Shown here piece after piece: positions 36,796 through 46,812 of a stretch of 64,000 bases of DNA. The stretch's first letter is position 1. Each line of letters begins with the position of its first letter. Source of the DNA: Maridesulfovibrio sp. (GTDB lineage: Bacteria > Desulfobacterota > Desulfovibrionia > Desulfovibrionales > Desulfovibrionaceae). Made by a program: the position numbers and the translations under genes. Under the pieces are notes generated by a model. That model saw nothing but the letters and a program-made list of their open reading frames with translations, was not told the DNA's origin and searched no databases. The stretch is taken from contig NZ_OY787459.1 of the NCBI RefSeq assembly GCF_963678865.1, positions 2,198,501-2,262,500 of the forward strand, in the 5' to 3' direction.

Positions 36796-39700
36796 ATGAC
36801 ACTAGACATCATGTTGCTGGAAGAAAGAATCGTTCTGGACGGCGCGGCAGTGGATACCGTGGCCGAGCAAATAATCGAGACACAGGAAACGAACGAGATT
36901 CCGGACCACGCCGAATATATACACGCTGGAGCTCAGGATGCGAATCCCGTTGAAGCCTCAGTGTCTCAGACCGAAACCGAGACGCAGGGTGCTCCGCGTT
37001 TGGAAGTAGTTGTCATTGATTCCGCAGTAGAAGACAAACAGGCCATTCTCAATTCCGTGTCCGACGATATGACTGTTATTGTTCTTGAATCCGGTCAGGG
37101 CCTCTCCAGAGTTAGCGATCTGCTTGCCGACATGACCGATATCGACGCCCTGCACATCATTTCTCATGGTGAATCCAATCAGATCACACTGGGCGGGGAG
37201 GTCATCGCATCAGGCAATCTCGGAGATCACGCAAATGAACTGCTTTCATGGCAGGACGCTTTCAGCGCGGATGCCGATATTCTGCTTTACGGCTGCAACG
37301 TGGCTGACTCGACCGAGGCTGACGAGTTTCTGGGCCGCATAGCGGCATTGACCGGCGCGGACGTATCAGCCTCGGACGACCCCACCGGAGCTGAAAACCT
37401 TGGCGGCGATTGGGAATTGGAAGTCAAGTCCGGTTCCGTGGAAACGGATGAAATCGTTGTTGCGGATTATGACGGGACCTTAGATACACCGGCCATGAGC
37501 GGAACAGACACGACTCTCACGGCATTCAAGGGTCAAGCCACGGCTGTGGATCCCGGTTTGACCATTAACGGAAGCGGCAACATCACTAACGCTACAGTTG
37601 CACTCAACAACTATAAGGCCGGCGACTCCCTCTCATTTACCTCCATGCATGGGATTGCAGGAAATTTTAACACGACTACGGGTGTACTGACTCTGTCCGG
37701 GACTGCTACTGCCGAAAACTGGCAGGAACTGCTCCGCACTGTCGTTTTTTCAACTTCATCAAACGACCTCGCCACCAACCGGGCGGCCACATTTACGTTA
37801 GGCAATATGATCTCGATGGAAGTCAACGGCAAGACACATTACTATGAACTGGTAACGTCCACCGCCACAGTTGCCGATGCACTCAGCGATGCAGAAAGCC
37901 GGAACTACTTTGGATTGCAGGGCTATCTTGCCACCGTCACCTCTGTAGCAGAAAACAACCTGCTGGGCAGTATGTTTGAAGGCATGGCATGGATCTCCGC
38001 TACCGATGATCCTAATCAGGGAGTTGGTGCATCAGAAGGAAATTTCTACTGGTTTTCTGGTCCGGAAAAGGGAGAACAGTTCTGGTCCGGTGGGGCCCCC
38101 AGTCTCGGGGGAGTTTCGTTCGGGGGCATGTATGCCAACTGGGTCGGTGACGAACCGAACCATATGGGTCCGGAGAATCACACCGTATTTGTTTGCGCCG
38201 ATCCAGGTTTCACTCGCGGGTGGTACGATGTCCCGGGAAGTCAGTCCAAACAGTATATTGTCGAATACGGCGGCATGCCGGGCGAACAGGAATTGAACCT
38301 CTCTCATTCCCGGACTATTGACGTCATCACCAACACGGCCCCGAGCACCGGAACGAATACAGGGTTGACTGTGCAGGAAGACGCTTCCTCCACAACCATA
38401 ACTGCGTCCATGCTTGCTACCACCGATACCGAGCATGGGGCAAGCGAAGTAACCTATACCATCACCGACGCTCCAGACAAGGGAACGCTGAAACTGAACG
38501 GCGCGGATATCGGCCAGAACAGCACCTTCACCCAAGCTGATATCGCAAACAACAGGCTGAGCTTCACGCCCGCCGCAAACGCCGAAGGCTCGGACAGCTT
38601 CGCCTTCACCGTAGCCGACTCCTTAGGAGCATCATCCGGCCCCACAACCTTCAACCTGACCATTACCCCGGACAATGACGCTGTTACAACCACGACCCCC
38701 GGCAATCTGAACCAGACACACGGTTACAATGAAGGAGATGCATCGGTTGCTCTGGGCGACATAGAAGTCGCGGACCCGGACACGGGCGAACAGATCACCG
38801 CAACTATGACTCTGGCCGACACCTCAACCGGCGCGCTTACGGCCAATGACGGAGCCTCTTACACCGCCGGAACCGGAGTATGGACAATAACCGGAACCGT
38901 GGCCGAGGTGAACACGGCACTGGCAAACGTGGCGTTCAACCCGGTTGCCGACAACGATTCCGATACCACCATCTCCATAAATATTACGGATGGAGAATCC
39001 GCCGCACTGACCGGCACCATCAACCTGAACGTCACCAGCTCCAATGACGCCCCCACAGCCACCAACACGACCCAGACCAAAACCTATAACGAAGGCGACA
39101 CCTCGGTTGCTCTGGACGACATAGAAGTCGCGGACCCGGACACGGGCGAACAGATCACCGCAACTCTGACTCTGGCCGACACCTCAACCGGCGCGCTCAC
39201 GGCCAATAACGGTGCCACGTACACAGCCGGAACCGGCGTATGGACAATAACCGGAACCGTGGCCGAGGTAAATGCTGCCCTTGCAGCTGTATCTTTTACT
39301 CCGGCAACCGACAATGACACAAACACAACTATTTCCGTAAACATCAAGGATGGTCTGGAAGACGGCGCAACCGCCAAGACCGGCACCATAACCCTGAACG
39401 TTACCGGCTCCAATGACGCCCCAACAGTCACCAACACGACCCAGACCAAAACCTATAACGAAGGAGACACCTCGGTTGCCTTGGATGACATACAAGTCGC
39501 GGACCCGGACACGGGCGAACAGATAACCGCAACCCTGACTCTGGCCGACACATCAACCGGCGCGCTCACGGCCAATGACGGTGCCACGTACACAGCCGGA
39601 ACCGGCGTGTGGACAATAACCGGAACCGTGGCCAACGTGAACACGGCACTGGCAAACGTGGCGTTCAATCCGGTTGCCGACAACGATTCCGATACCACCA

Positions 39701-41307
39701 TCTCCATAAATATTACGGATGGAGAATCCGCCGCCAAGACCGGCACCATAACCCTGAACGTCACCAGCTCCAATGACGCCCCCACAGCCACAAACACGAC
39801 CCAGACCAAAACCTATAACGAAGGCGACGCCTCGGTTGCTCTGGACAATATAGAGGTCACAGACCCGGACACGGGCGAACAGATCACCGCAACTCTGACT
39901 CTGGCCGACACCTCAACCGGATCCCTCACCGCCACATCCGGCAATGGGGAAAACTACACTGCGGAGACGGGAGTATGGACAATAACCGGAACCGTGGCCG
40001 AAGTTAACGCGGCACTTGCAGCAGTATCTTTTACTCCGGCAACCGACAATGACACAAACACTACTATTTCCGTAAACATCAAGGATGGTCTGGAAGACGG
40101 CGCAACCGCCAAGACCGGCACCATAACCCTGAACGTTACCGGCTCAAATGACGCTCCCACAGTCACCAACACGACCCAGACCAAAACATATAACGAAGGC
40201 GACACCTCGGTTGCTCTGGACGACATAGAAGTCGCGGACCTGGACACGGACGAACAGATCACCGCAACCCTGACTCTGGCCGACACCTCAACCGGCGCGC
40301 TTACGGCCAATGACGGAGCCACGTACACAACCGGAACCGGCGTGTGGACAATCACCGGAACCGTGGCCGAGGTAAATGCTGCCCTTGCAGCTGTATCTTT
40401 TACTCCGGTATCCACCAACAAATCCGATACCACCATCGAGATAAATATTGCTGATGGAGGAGAAAACGGAGTTGCCGCCAAAACCGGAACCATTATTCTG
40501 GATTGCATTCCGGCCCCGACGCCAACCAACCCGGACAATTCTGCAACCAATACTTCTGGAAATGAAACAAATCCCCCAATCACTGATCAGGGCAAAGCTG
40601 AGCAGCAGATCAAGCCCGATTCTCCCAGTGGAGATAACGGCCCGACCGGTGCCAATCCCCCTGAGTCAGAGTTTAATACGAATACCGGGGAATTTGCTTC
40701 TGCAGCAGGGGAATTCGACGGTCCCGGAGAGGCCTACGTCGACCTTGCGCAGGTCCTCAACGCGCTGGGCGACGGGGGAGACTTGATCGATCCCTACAGC
40801 GGCCCGGTCAGCACTGACACGGACCTGAGCCATGTGGTGCGCGCCCTGCAGATGGCACCTTCTACAATGGGAGGCGGTTTCGGAGGACAGGCCGATCCCT
40901 TGAGCGTTAATACCGGACTGGGTACGGCAACAGCAGAAGCTTCTTCCTCTGCTGAGAATGCTGCACCCCGAACCGAAGGAACCGGTTTTGAGCAGGAAGG
41001 CCAGACACCCGGATTGACCGGACAGCAAAACATTCAAGCCGATATCCAGAGCATGTCTGTTGCTGTGGAGGGACTGCGTTTCAATTCACAACAGGCTGAT
41101 TTTTCCGTGACGTCACTGGAAAAAGCCGTCAACCAGCTTTCAGAACTTGCCAAAACAGGTCAGGTCAATGAGCCCGAAGCCATGAACGAAATTTCGGACA
41201 TGGCCGACGAATTGACTGAAATCTGTGAGAAATGCGCCAGCAAAGGTGAGGATGTAAGCGAACTGCTGGCAAAACTCAATAATGTAAGACAGGCTATGAC
41301 CAACTAG
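36796..41307 (+). CDS. Large DUF4347 / C-type-lectin repeat surface protein
   Basis: 1503 residues. An N-terminal LEERIVLDGAA motif, without a classical signal peptide, is followed by a DUF4347 domain (about 69-230; HIISHGESNQITLGG and LLYGCNVADS). A cadherin-like stretch comes next, then a C-type-lectin-like domain (about 332-500; WVGDEPNHMGPENHT and GWYDVPGSQSKQYIVEYGG), a further cadherin-like domain (520-623) and five tandem 120-125-residue repeats (632-1239). The C-terminus is Pro/Gly-rich and then helical (1410-1500). No RTX nonapeptides are seen. GGGAGG precedes the ATG. The TolC-like and adaptor genes directly downstream suggest secretion or surface display, likely for adhesion. Confidence 0.88.
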   Translation: MTLDIMLLEERIVLDGAAVDTVAEQIIETQETNEIPDHAEYIHAGAQDANPVEASVSQTETETQGAPRLEVVVIDSAVEDKQAILNSVSDDMTVIVLESGQGLSRVSDLLADMTDIDALHIISHGESNQITLGGEVIASGNLGDHANELLSWQDAFSADADILLYGCNVADSTEADEFLGRIAALTGADVSASDDPTGAENLGGDWELEVKSGSVETDEIVVADYDGTLDTPAMSGTDTTLTAFKGQATAVDPGLTINGSGNITNATVALNNYKAGDSLSFTSMHGIAGNFNTTTGVLTLSGTATAENWQELLRTVVFSTSSNDLATNRAATFTLGNMISMEVNGKTHYYELVTSTATVADALSDAESRNYFGLQGYLATVTSVAENNLLGSMFEGMAWISATDDPNQGVGASEGNFYWFSGPEKGEQFWSGGAPSLGGVSFGGMYANWVGDEPNHMGPENHTVFVCADPGFTRGWYDVPGSQSKQYIVEYGGMPGEQELNLSHSRTIDVITNTAPSTGTNTGLTVQEDASSTTITASMLATTDTEHGASEVTYTITDAPDKGTLKLNGADIGQNSTFTQADIANNRLSFTPAANAEGSDSFAFTVADSLGASSGPTTFNLTITPDNDAVTTTTPGNLNQTHGYNEGDASVALGDIEVADPDTGEQITATMTLADTSTGALTANDGASYTAGTGVWTITGTVAEVNTALANVAFNPVADNDSDTTISINITDGESAALTGTINLNVTSSNDAPTATNTTQTKTYNEGDTSVALDDIEVADPDTGEQITATLTLADTSTGALTANNGATYTAGTGVWTITGTVAEVNAALAAVSFTPATDNDTNTTISVNIKDGLEDGATAKTGTITLNVTGSNDAPTVTNTTQTKTYNEGDTSVALDDIQVADPDTGEQITATLTLADTSTGALTANDGATYTAGTGVWTITGTVANVNTALANVAFNPVADNDSDTTISINITDGESAAKTGTITLNVTSSNDAPTATNTTQTKTYNEGDASVALDNIEVTDPDTGEQITATLTLADTSTGSLTATSGNGENYTAETGVWTITGTVAEVNAALAAVSFTPATDNDTNTTISVNIKDGLEDGATAKTGTITLNVTGSNDAPTVTNTTQTKTYNEGDTSVALDDIEVADLDTDEQITATLTLADTSTGALTANDGATYTTGTGVWTITGTVAEVNAALAAVSFTPVSTNKSDTTIEINIADGGENGVAAKTGTIILDCIPAPTPTNPDNSATNTSGNETNPPITDQGKAEQQIKPDSPSGDNGPTGANPPESEFNTNTGEFASAAGEFDGPGEAYVDLAQVLNALGDGGDLIDPYSGPVSTDTDLSHVVRALQMAPSTMGGGFGGQADPLSVNTGLGTATAEASSSAENAAPRTEGTGFEQEGQTPGLTGQQNIQADIQSMSVAVEGLRFNSQQADFSVTSLEKAVNQLSELAKTGQVNEPEAMNEISDMADELTEICEKCASKGEDVSELLAKLNNVRQAMTN
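38692..40512 (+). repeat. Five tandem in-gene repeats with 729-bp higher-order period
   Basis: The anchor TATAAC/TACAAT starts at 38725, 39085, 39454, 39814 and 40189, giving units of 360, 369, 360 and 375 bp. Units 1 and 3 share the short NVAFNPVADNDSDTTISINITDGES ending half, while units 2 and 4 share the longer KDGLEDGATAKTG half. The unit 1-2 pair is therefore duplicated as 3-4 at exactly 729 bp. DNA identity between matching halves is very high, implying recent duplication or gene conversion. Confidence 0.9.
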
Positions 41308-41353
41308 ACCTGCGTCTGTATTTCACGTTGAAGGTGTATCTTAAGGAGTGAGT

Positions 41354-42862
41354 ATGCGTTCTCGTTTTATTGTTAAGTTTGTAATTACAGCTTTTTTTGC
41401 GGTTGCCCCATTCATACTGAGTGGCTGCGCCGCAAAGAAGAGTCCTGAAAGCCTGCGGGCACTCAATGCCGGGAAAGACATCCAGTTTTCCAAAGCCAAT
41501 GAAAACGAAATCATTGTCAAATCAGGAAATGGAACTGTTTCCGTACCGCAGATCAGTGGCACAATCACATTGGATGAAGCTATTGCCTACGCCTTGACCC
41601 ACAACCTCAATGCCGCAGTTTCCAAAACAGAGGAAGAGGTGCAGCGCGAGATGTCCACGGCGGCCATGATGAAAATGCTGCCTGCCCTGATCGCCAATGT
41701 AGAGCGCAGCTGGAAGTCAAGGCACGTTCCCAGCAAATCGGTCAACTATACCACCGGGGCGGAATCCTTGGCCCCGTCCATATCATCCGAGCTCGAGACA
41801 GCTACCGAAAGCGTGGAACTGTCCTGGGATCTTCTGGATCTTGCAATCAACGTCAACCGCTGGAAACAGTCCGGTGACCGGGTCAGGATCAGGGCATTGC
41901 AGCTCAGGCGGATCAAGCAGAACCTTGCTTTCGAGGTGACCGGAGCCTACCTGCGGGCAGCTGTGGCCAAGGACGCTGCCAAGCAGGCCGAAAAGGTGAT
42001 CGGCTACGCCCTGCAACGTCAGGAAATCATTGATACCCAGATGGAAAAAGGACACATTCCCAAAATCGACGGATTGCAGAGCAGTATTGATATTGCCGAA
42101 CTTCTTATCCGGTTAACCCGCTATTCCGACGAATATAAGGCTTCCAAGACGGAACTGGCCCGGTTGCTGGGGGTGGCCCCGACCACTCCCTTTGAGCTGG
42201 TCGATATTGATTTTGCATCCCTCCCCGGACAATTGATCATGTCTGGTGAAGACATGGGCAGGGAAGCCATGCTCAGCCGCCCGGAACTTTTTGAGTTGGA
42301 CATCGAAGAACAGATCACATCCAAAGATGCGGAAATCGCCATCATGAGCATGTTCCCGGACCTGACCCCCTTTGTCCGCTACCAGCATGATGCCAACAAG
42401 TTCCTGACCCGCCACGACTGGTTTGTTTCCGGCCTCAAGCTTTCCTGGGACATGCTTTCAATCCCGGAAGCATACGCCGAACAGCAAACCGCAGCGGCCC
42501 GTGAACGCCTTGTACGCAAGAGACGCATGAACATGGCGATGGCCGTGCTCACCCAGCTCCGGCTGGCGGTAATTGAATACGAAAACTACATGCGTCAGGT
42601 TGAACAGGCTCTGGAGCTGGAGAAACTGCGCAAGGATCTGGCTGTTGAAGTCCACCAGCAGGTGGAAACCGGAAGGCTCAAGGAAAGTACCCTGCTTAAT
42701 GCCGACCAGCTTTACATTGTAGCGCATCACGCCCGGTTGACCGCAGCAGCCCGGTTGCTTACAGCGCGCCAGCGCATACTGAACAGCATGGGCCGGGACT
42801 GGGATGCCGGAGGTAAAAAAATAGTTTCCACCGCAAATGATCTGGAAGTTGCCCTGCAATGA
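41354..42862 (+). CDS. TolC-family outer-membrane lipoprotein
   Basis: 502 residues from the ATG at 41354 (AAGGAG five bases upstream; the in-frame GTG at 41348 overlaps that site). Lipoprotein signal with lipobox LSGC (Cys25). Two long helical halves of the outer-membrane efflux fold follow, with ITLDEAIAYALTHNLNAAVSKTEEEVQ, LSWDLLDLAINVNRWKQ and, in the second half, LSWDMLSIPEAYAEQQTAA. It would form the outer-membrane tunnel for secretion, here likely with the adaptor next door for the adhesin upstream. 46 bases after the adhesin gene; ATGA overlap with the adaptor. Confidence 0.9.
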   Translation: MRSRFIVKFVITAFFAVAPFILSGCAAKKSPESLRALNAGKDIQFSKANENEIIVKSGNGTVSVPQISGTITLDEAIAYALTHNLNAAVSKTEEEVQREMSTAAMMKMLPALIANVERSWKSRHVPSKSVNYTTGAESLAPSISSELETATESVELSWDLLDLAINVNRWKQSGDRVRIRALQLRRIKQNLAFEVTGAYLRAAVAKDAAKQAEKVIGYALQRQEIIDTQMEKGHIPKIDGLQSSIDIAELLIRLTRYSDEYKASKTELARLLGVAPTTPFELVDIDFASLPGQLIMSGEDMGREAMLSRPELFELDIEEQITSKDAEIAIMSMFPDLTPFVRYQHDANKFLTRHDWFVSGLKLSWDMLSIPEAYAEQQTAAARERLVRKRRMNMAMAVLTQLRLAVIEYENYMRQVEQALELEKLRKDLAVEVHQQVETGRLKESTLLNADQLYIVAHHARLTAAARLLTARQRILNSMGRDWDAGGKKIVSTANDLEVALQ

Positions 42863-43614
42863 TTAAATCAACAACGCATATACACATAAAGATGATGCAG
42901 ACCGTTGTTATGGCGGTCTGCATTTTGCTGTCAGCCTCATCCTCCATGGCCCAGACGGATCTTGAGGAGGGGGTTCCGGTTGTTCTGGCTCCACGTCACG
43001 AATCCATGCTTTCCGCTGAAATTGATTCACGGGTCGCGGCCATCGGTAAAGAATTCGGGCAGAGCTTCAAGAAAGGGGCAATGCTGGTCCGTCTTGATGC
43101 TGTTCCCGCAGGTCTCGGCGTACGTAGGACCAAGACCCTGCTGGCAGAGGCACGCAAGGGACTCAAAATAATGGAAGACCTGTTCAAGACCAAATCAGTA
43201 TCCATTCTTGAGCTTGAAGAATCCCGTTCCAAACAGGTGGTTGCAGAAGTTGATCTGGCTATAGCCCGTCAGAAGCTGGCCCGTTGCGCAGTCAGGGCAC
43301 CTTTTACCGGCAGGGTGGCCAAACTGCTGGTCAATGAGCATGAATGGGTAAAAATCGGCACCCCGCTCATGGAAATTGTTGATGATTCCGTGCTGCTGGC
43401 AAAATTCCTGCTCCCGTCCTCCATGTACGGCAACGTGAAAATAAACAACAAAGTAACAATAAATATTCAAGAAACCGGTAAGAATTATGAAGGGGAAATT
43501 TCCCACATCGGTGCGGAAGTGGACCCCTCCAGCCGTTCCTTCGAAGTCTTTGCCGAAATCAAAAATGATGGAGCCCTGCGAAGCGGCATGCGCGGCCTGA
43601 TAAAACTGCCATGA
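42859..43614 (+). CDS. Periplasmic adaptor protein (HlyD/RND MFP-like)
   Basis: 251 residues: N-terminal hydrophobic signal (VVMAVCILLSASSSMAQ), lipoyl-like and hairpin segments (LVRLDAVPAGLGVRRTKTLLAEARKGL... ARQKLARCAVRAPFTGRVAKLLVNEHEWVKIGTPLMEIVDD) and a beta-barrel end (SFEVFAEIKNDGALRSGMRGLIKL). The motif APFTGRV is the family hallmark. It is short for the family, with a brief coiled hairpin. Coupled to the TolC gene by ATGA. No ABC or RND pump gene is adjacent, so the energising partner is missing from the window. Confidence 0.88.
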   Translation: MIKSTTHIHIKMMQTVVMAVCILLSASSSMAQTDLEEGVPVVLAPRHESMLSAEIDSRVAAIGKEFGQSFKKGAMLVRLDAVPAGLGVRRTKTLLAEARKGLKIMEDLFKTKSVSILELEESRSKQVVAEVDLAIARQKLARCAVRAPFTGRVAKLLVNEHEWVKIGTPLMEIVDDSVLLAKFLLPSSMYGNVKINNKVTINIQETGKNYEGEISHIGAEVDPSSRSFEVFAEIKNDGALRSGMRGLIKLP

Positions 43615-43772
43615 ACACCGCAAACGAAAATACCGTCCGCATCCTGAGCGTGCTCCAGCAATTGGGCCTAGAGGGAAAGACTGCACCCTCCCCGTCCACT
43701 TGCGGGAAAAATAATACAAAAATCAGTCAAGACCGGCCGGAGCTGAAAAACTATACCCTTGAGAACGGATAG
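43611..43772 (+). pseudogene. 53-codon stub, possible remnant of a further secretion gene
   Basis: An ATG overlapping the adaptor stop (ATGA) opens MNTANENTVRILSVLQQLGLEGKT and runs for 53 codons, overlapping the convergent regulator gene by 50 bases. From memory, related DUF4347-TolC-adaptor operons continue with a larger adaptor protein whose N-terminus looks like this, so I infer a truncated remnant. It could equally be a small unrelated peptide. Confidence 0.35.
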
Positions 43773-44439
43773 TTTTGATGGGAGGTTCAAGCCCGGTCTG
43801 CTCACGAATCTTCTTGCGAAGCCGGGTCACCATAACTGCCAGGGCTCCTGCACCGTAAAAATCATCCCCCGCATAATCAAGATCGGCCATGAGTGTTTCC
43901 TTCGCCACGGGGGAACCGTTTTCGGAGATCAGAATACGCAGGAAGCTCATTTCCTTCTCAGTCAGCTTGGCCTCATTGCCCACCGGAGGAGTCAGAACCC
44001 AAAGCAGGGTGTTCAGCCTCCACTGGCCCGATTGATTTGAGGAGGGCCCCTCATCCGGAACTTCCGGCCTATTGCCCAGCCTCTCGACAAGACTGCCTAC
44101 AGCAGCAACCAACTCCCGGCAATCCAACGGTTTGGTGAAATAATGGTCCGCACCGCACTCATAGCCGCGCATCTTGTCACTGATGGAATCTCGTGCAGTA
44201 AGAACTATTATGCCCATGTTCGTTCGCTGGCGCAGGGTTTCCACTACCTCGAAACCGGACTTGTCCGGCAAACCTATGTCCACGACAGACACATCATACT
44301 CGCTACCGATCAAGGCCTCAAAAAACTCTAGGGCCGACCCCGCTCCATGCGCCTCAAAATCATTAAGCGTAAAATATTCCAAAAGGGTCTCAAGCTGCTC
44401 AACGTCATCTTCCGCTATAAGAATGCGGCCCTTGGGCAT
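43723..44439 (-). CDS. OmpR-family response regulator
   Basis: 238 residues from the ATG at 44439, with AGGAG nine bases upstream (the earlier ATG at 44448 abuts the AGGAG). Receiver with acid pair EDD at 10-12, phospho-acceptor Asp54 (VVDIGLPDKSG), Thr in VLTARDS and Lys in FTKPL. The C-terminal winged helix ends VMVTRLRKKIREQTGLEPPIKTIRSQGYSF. It follows the kinase gene by 12 bases and is convergent with the adhesin operon. TGTAAT direct repeats before the adhesin gene are candidate targets. Confidence 0.93.
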   Translation of the reverse strand: MPKGRILIAEDDVEQLETLLEYFTLNDFEAHGAGSALEFFEALIGSEYDVSVVDIGLPDKSGFEVVETLRQRTNMGIIVLTARDSISDKMRGYECGADHYFTKPLDCRELVAAVGSLVERLGNRPEVPDEGPSSNQSGQWRLNTLLWVLTPPVGNEAKLTEKEMSFLRILISENGSPVAKETLMADLDYAGDDFYGAGALAVMVTRLRKKIREQTGLEPPIKTIRSQGYSFSAPAGLD

Positions 44440-44451
44440 GGCAATCATCTC

Positions 44452-46812
44452 CTACTTCATCTCGAACACAGGCAATTCCATAACAAAAACAGCCCCCTCT
44501 CCAAACCGTGAGGTTACCCGTATTTCCCCTTCATGCAAAGCAATTATCTTTTTCACCAGATAAAGCCCTATCCCGACGCCGAGCTTGCGGCCTACATTCT
44601 GGGAACGGAAATATTTTTCAAAAATACGTTCCAGATCCTCGGCCCGAATGCCCATCCCATAATCGCTCACCTCTACAACGATCCGTCGACTCTGCGCAGA
44701 AATATTTACAGTCACCGCACTATCCGCCTCTGAATATTTACAGGCATTATCGAGAATATTGATGACTGCGATATTGAGCAGATCAGGATCACCGACAACA
44801 ACAGGGATATCACCTGTCTGCTGAAAATTAACGGTATGATCAGGGTGGGCATTACGGATATCCCTTACAGCCGAACTGACCAGATGAACAATATCGACCT
44901 GCTGTTTTTCCGGCTGCATCCCCGCATTATCAAGACGGATTTTGGCCAATGATTTTTCAAAAATATGCACAAGTTTACGCGTGGAATTACGCATACGCCC
45001 CAATTCTTTGCTGACATCTTTTTTGTCTTCACGGCTGGTCTTGAATTCAAGCAGATCAAGATTAGATGATATCACTGCAAGTGGCGAGCGGTACTCATGT
45101 GAAATCATATCAATAAAATTAAGGTTTGCCTTGATGGCCGCACGTTCCGCTTCGAGAGCCTCCTCTGCCCGGAGCTTGGCCTGCCTCAATACGCGGTTCC
45201 AGTAGAGAATTCCGGCCAACAGCACAACTGCCCCGAGAACGATCTTCCAGATAAGCGCGTAATCCACACCGCGCTCATACTTCACCGCCATCCATTTGTT
45301 TACAACGCCTCGTACTTCTGCACTGCTCATTGAGCCTACAATCTTCTGGAAAATATGGTTCAACTCTACGGAGGAAGTCCTGGTTGCCACCGCATAAGAA
45401 GCCTTGATTCTTGTATGTCCGATAATCTTAAGTTCGGTCAAGAAATTGGTCTGAACTTCATGGGCGGCAATGGGTGAGGTGGCAATAAGTCCGGCATAAA
45501 AACCGTCCCTGACCTGTTTCAAGCCGGACTTGACGGATTCAACTTCACGCACCTTGATTCCGGGATATGCTTTTTCCATTTCTGTGAGAATCCCACTGCC
45601 CTTGACACTGAGGAACATCTGACCTGCTTCCGGTTGAAATTCATCCTGAAATAGTTTGTCCATCCTTGCCACGACCACATATGGGAAAGATACATACGGG
45701 GTTGTGTAGGTAACACCGGGTTCCGGCGGTTCCTTCAACTCGCACATCATGACGAGGTCGCACTTATTCTCCAGCAGATCCCGTACCGGATCGGCCGACT
45801 CGACCGGAAGCATTTTGATTCCCGATCCAAGGCTGTCGTCCGCCAGTTGCATGAAGTCGGCGACCATCCCTTTTAGCCGGCCATTGGGAGCAAAAAAGCA
45901 GAAAGGGGGCAGTCCTTCCTTGAGACCGACTCCGAGGTTATTACGGATGCTCAAAAAATCCCTTTCCCGATCTGAAATTTTTATACGTCCTTTCAGGTCC
46001 ACCGGGTTCCAGGCCCCCCCCTGCAGCCATCTGGCTCTGATCCCGACAATCTGTTCCTGAGGGATACTTCTGAGAACCTTATTGAAAATGGAAACAAGTT
46101 CCGGCTGATCATTTCGCAGACTATAGCAAAGAGATGTGGTTTCCCCGGTAGGAAAGGAACTTTCAATGAAATCGGCCATGCCGAGCTTTGCGACGATGTA
46201 AAAAGCTGGTTCTCCGGCAATAATGAAATCACTTCGTCCGGAGGCAACACTCTTGACCAGCTCATAAGTATCCGATTCCCAAATGATTTTGACGTCCACC
46301 CCAAGCCTTTTGACCTGATTGAGCATATTGATATTGCCGGTCATGACCGTAGCCCGTTTCCCCTCAAGGTCTTTCAGGCAGTGTATCTTCTCAGGGTTGT
46401 TTTTCTTGACAAGCACGACGCTGGAATACTGGCAGTAAGGGACTGAAAAGTTGAAATAACGCGCCCTGCTGGGATGTGAAATAGTAGACGCCATTCCGTC
46501 AATTTCTCTTTTTTCAGCACGCTTTAGAAGTTCGGTCCACTTCCCGAGTTCAAACTTGAACTTCAACCCGGTCTTTTGAAAAATAAGGTCGGTAATATCA
46601 ACATCAATACCGCTGTAGGAACCGTCTTCGTTGCGATGTACAAACGGGTCAAAGGATTCATCCACACCCAGAGTAACGACCGGATGTTCCTTGATATAAC
46701 GGATTTCATCTGCATTCAGTTCAAACGATCGTGCCGCGGCAGCCATACAGCCAAGGGCTCCCAGAGTTGCGCTGCAAACAATCAATATAATGAGAGACAT
46801 TCTTGCGATCAT
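44452..46812 (-). CDS. Sensor histidine kinase with two periplasmic SBP-type domains
   Basis: 786 residues. A signal/anchor helix is followed by two tandem bacterial extracellular solute-binding family 3 domains (about 38-265, starting YIKEHPVVTLGVDESFDPFVHRNEDGSYSGIDVDI, and 285-510, with LGVGLKEGLPPFCFFAPNGRLKGMVADF). A membrane helix at about 520-540 leads to a coiled linker, HisKA with His572 (DMISHEYRSPLAV) and an ATPase domain (NILDNACKYS, DYGMGIR, GVGIGLYLVKKI). This is the BvgS/EvgS-like sensor layout without the extra phosphorelay domains. It probably senses an amino acid-like ligand and signals to the OmpR-type partner. Confidence 0.92.
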   Translation of the reverse strand: MIARMSLIILIVCSATLGALGCMAAAARSFELNADEIRYIKEHPVVTLGVDESFDPFVHRNEDGSYSGIDVDITDLIFQKTGLKFKFELGKWTELLKRAEKREIDGMASTISHPSRARYFNFSVPYCQYSSVVLVKKNNPEKIHCLKDLEGKRATVMTGNINMLNQVKRLGVDVKIIWESDTYELVKSVASGRSDFIIAGEPAFYIVAKLGMADFIESSFPTGETTSLCYSLRNDQPELVSIFNKVLRSIPQEQIVGIRARWLQGGAWNPVDLKGRIKISDRERDFLSIRNNLGVGLKEGLPPFCFFAPNGRLKGMVADFMQLADDSLGSGIKMLPVESADPVRDLLENKCDLVMMCELKEPPEPGVTYTTPYVSFPYVVVARMDKLFQDEFQPEAGQMFLSVKGSGILTEMEKAYPGIKVREVESVKSGLKQVRDGFYAGLIATSPIAAHEVQTNFLTELKIIGHTRIKASYAVATRTSSVELNHIFQKIVGSMSSAEVRGVVNKWMAVKYERGVDYALIWKIVLGAVVLLAGILYWNRVLRQAKLRAEEALEAERAAIKANLNFIDMISHEYRSPLAVISSNLDLLEFKTSREDKKDVSKELGRMRNSTRKLVHIFEKSLAKIRLDNAGMQPEKQQVDIVHLVSSAVRDIRNAHPDHTVNFQQTGDIPVVVGDPDLLNIAVINILDNACKYSEADSAVTVNISAQSRRIVVEVSDYGMGIRAEDLERIFEKYFRSQNVGRKLGVGIGLYLVKKIIALHEGEIRVTSRFGEGAVFVMELPVFEMK

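Noticed and set aside
38692..40512. Possible CRISPR array from the repeated DNA
   Set aside because: Units are 360-375 bp, in frame and coding; nothing resembles 24-48 bp repeats with unique spacers.
38859..40583. Series of long minus-strand frames opposite the adhesin repeats
   Set aside because: They recur only because the coding repeats recur; no starts with ribosome sites and low-complexity translations.
36796..41307. RTX-type type I secretion substrate
   Set aside because: No GGxGxDxUx nonapeptides and no typical C-terminal secretion signal were seen.
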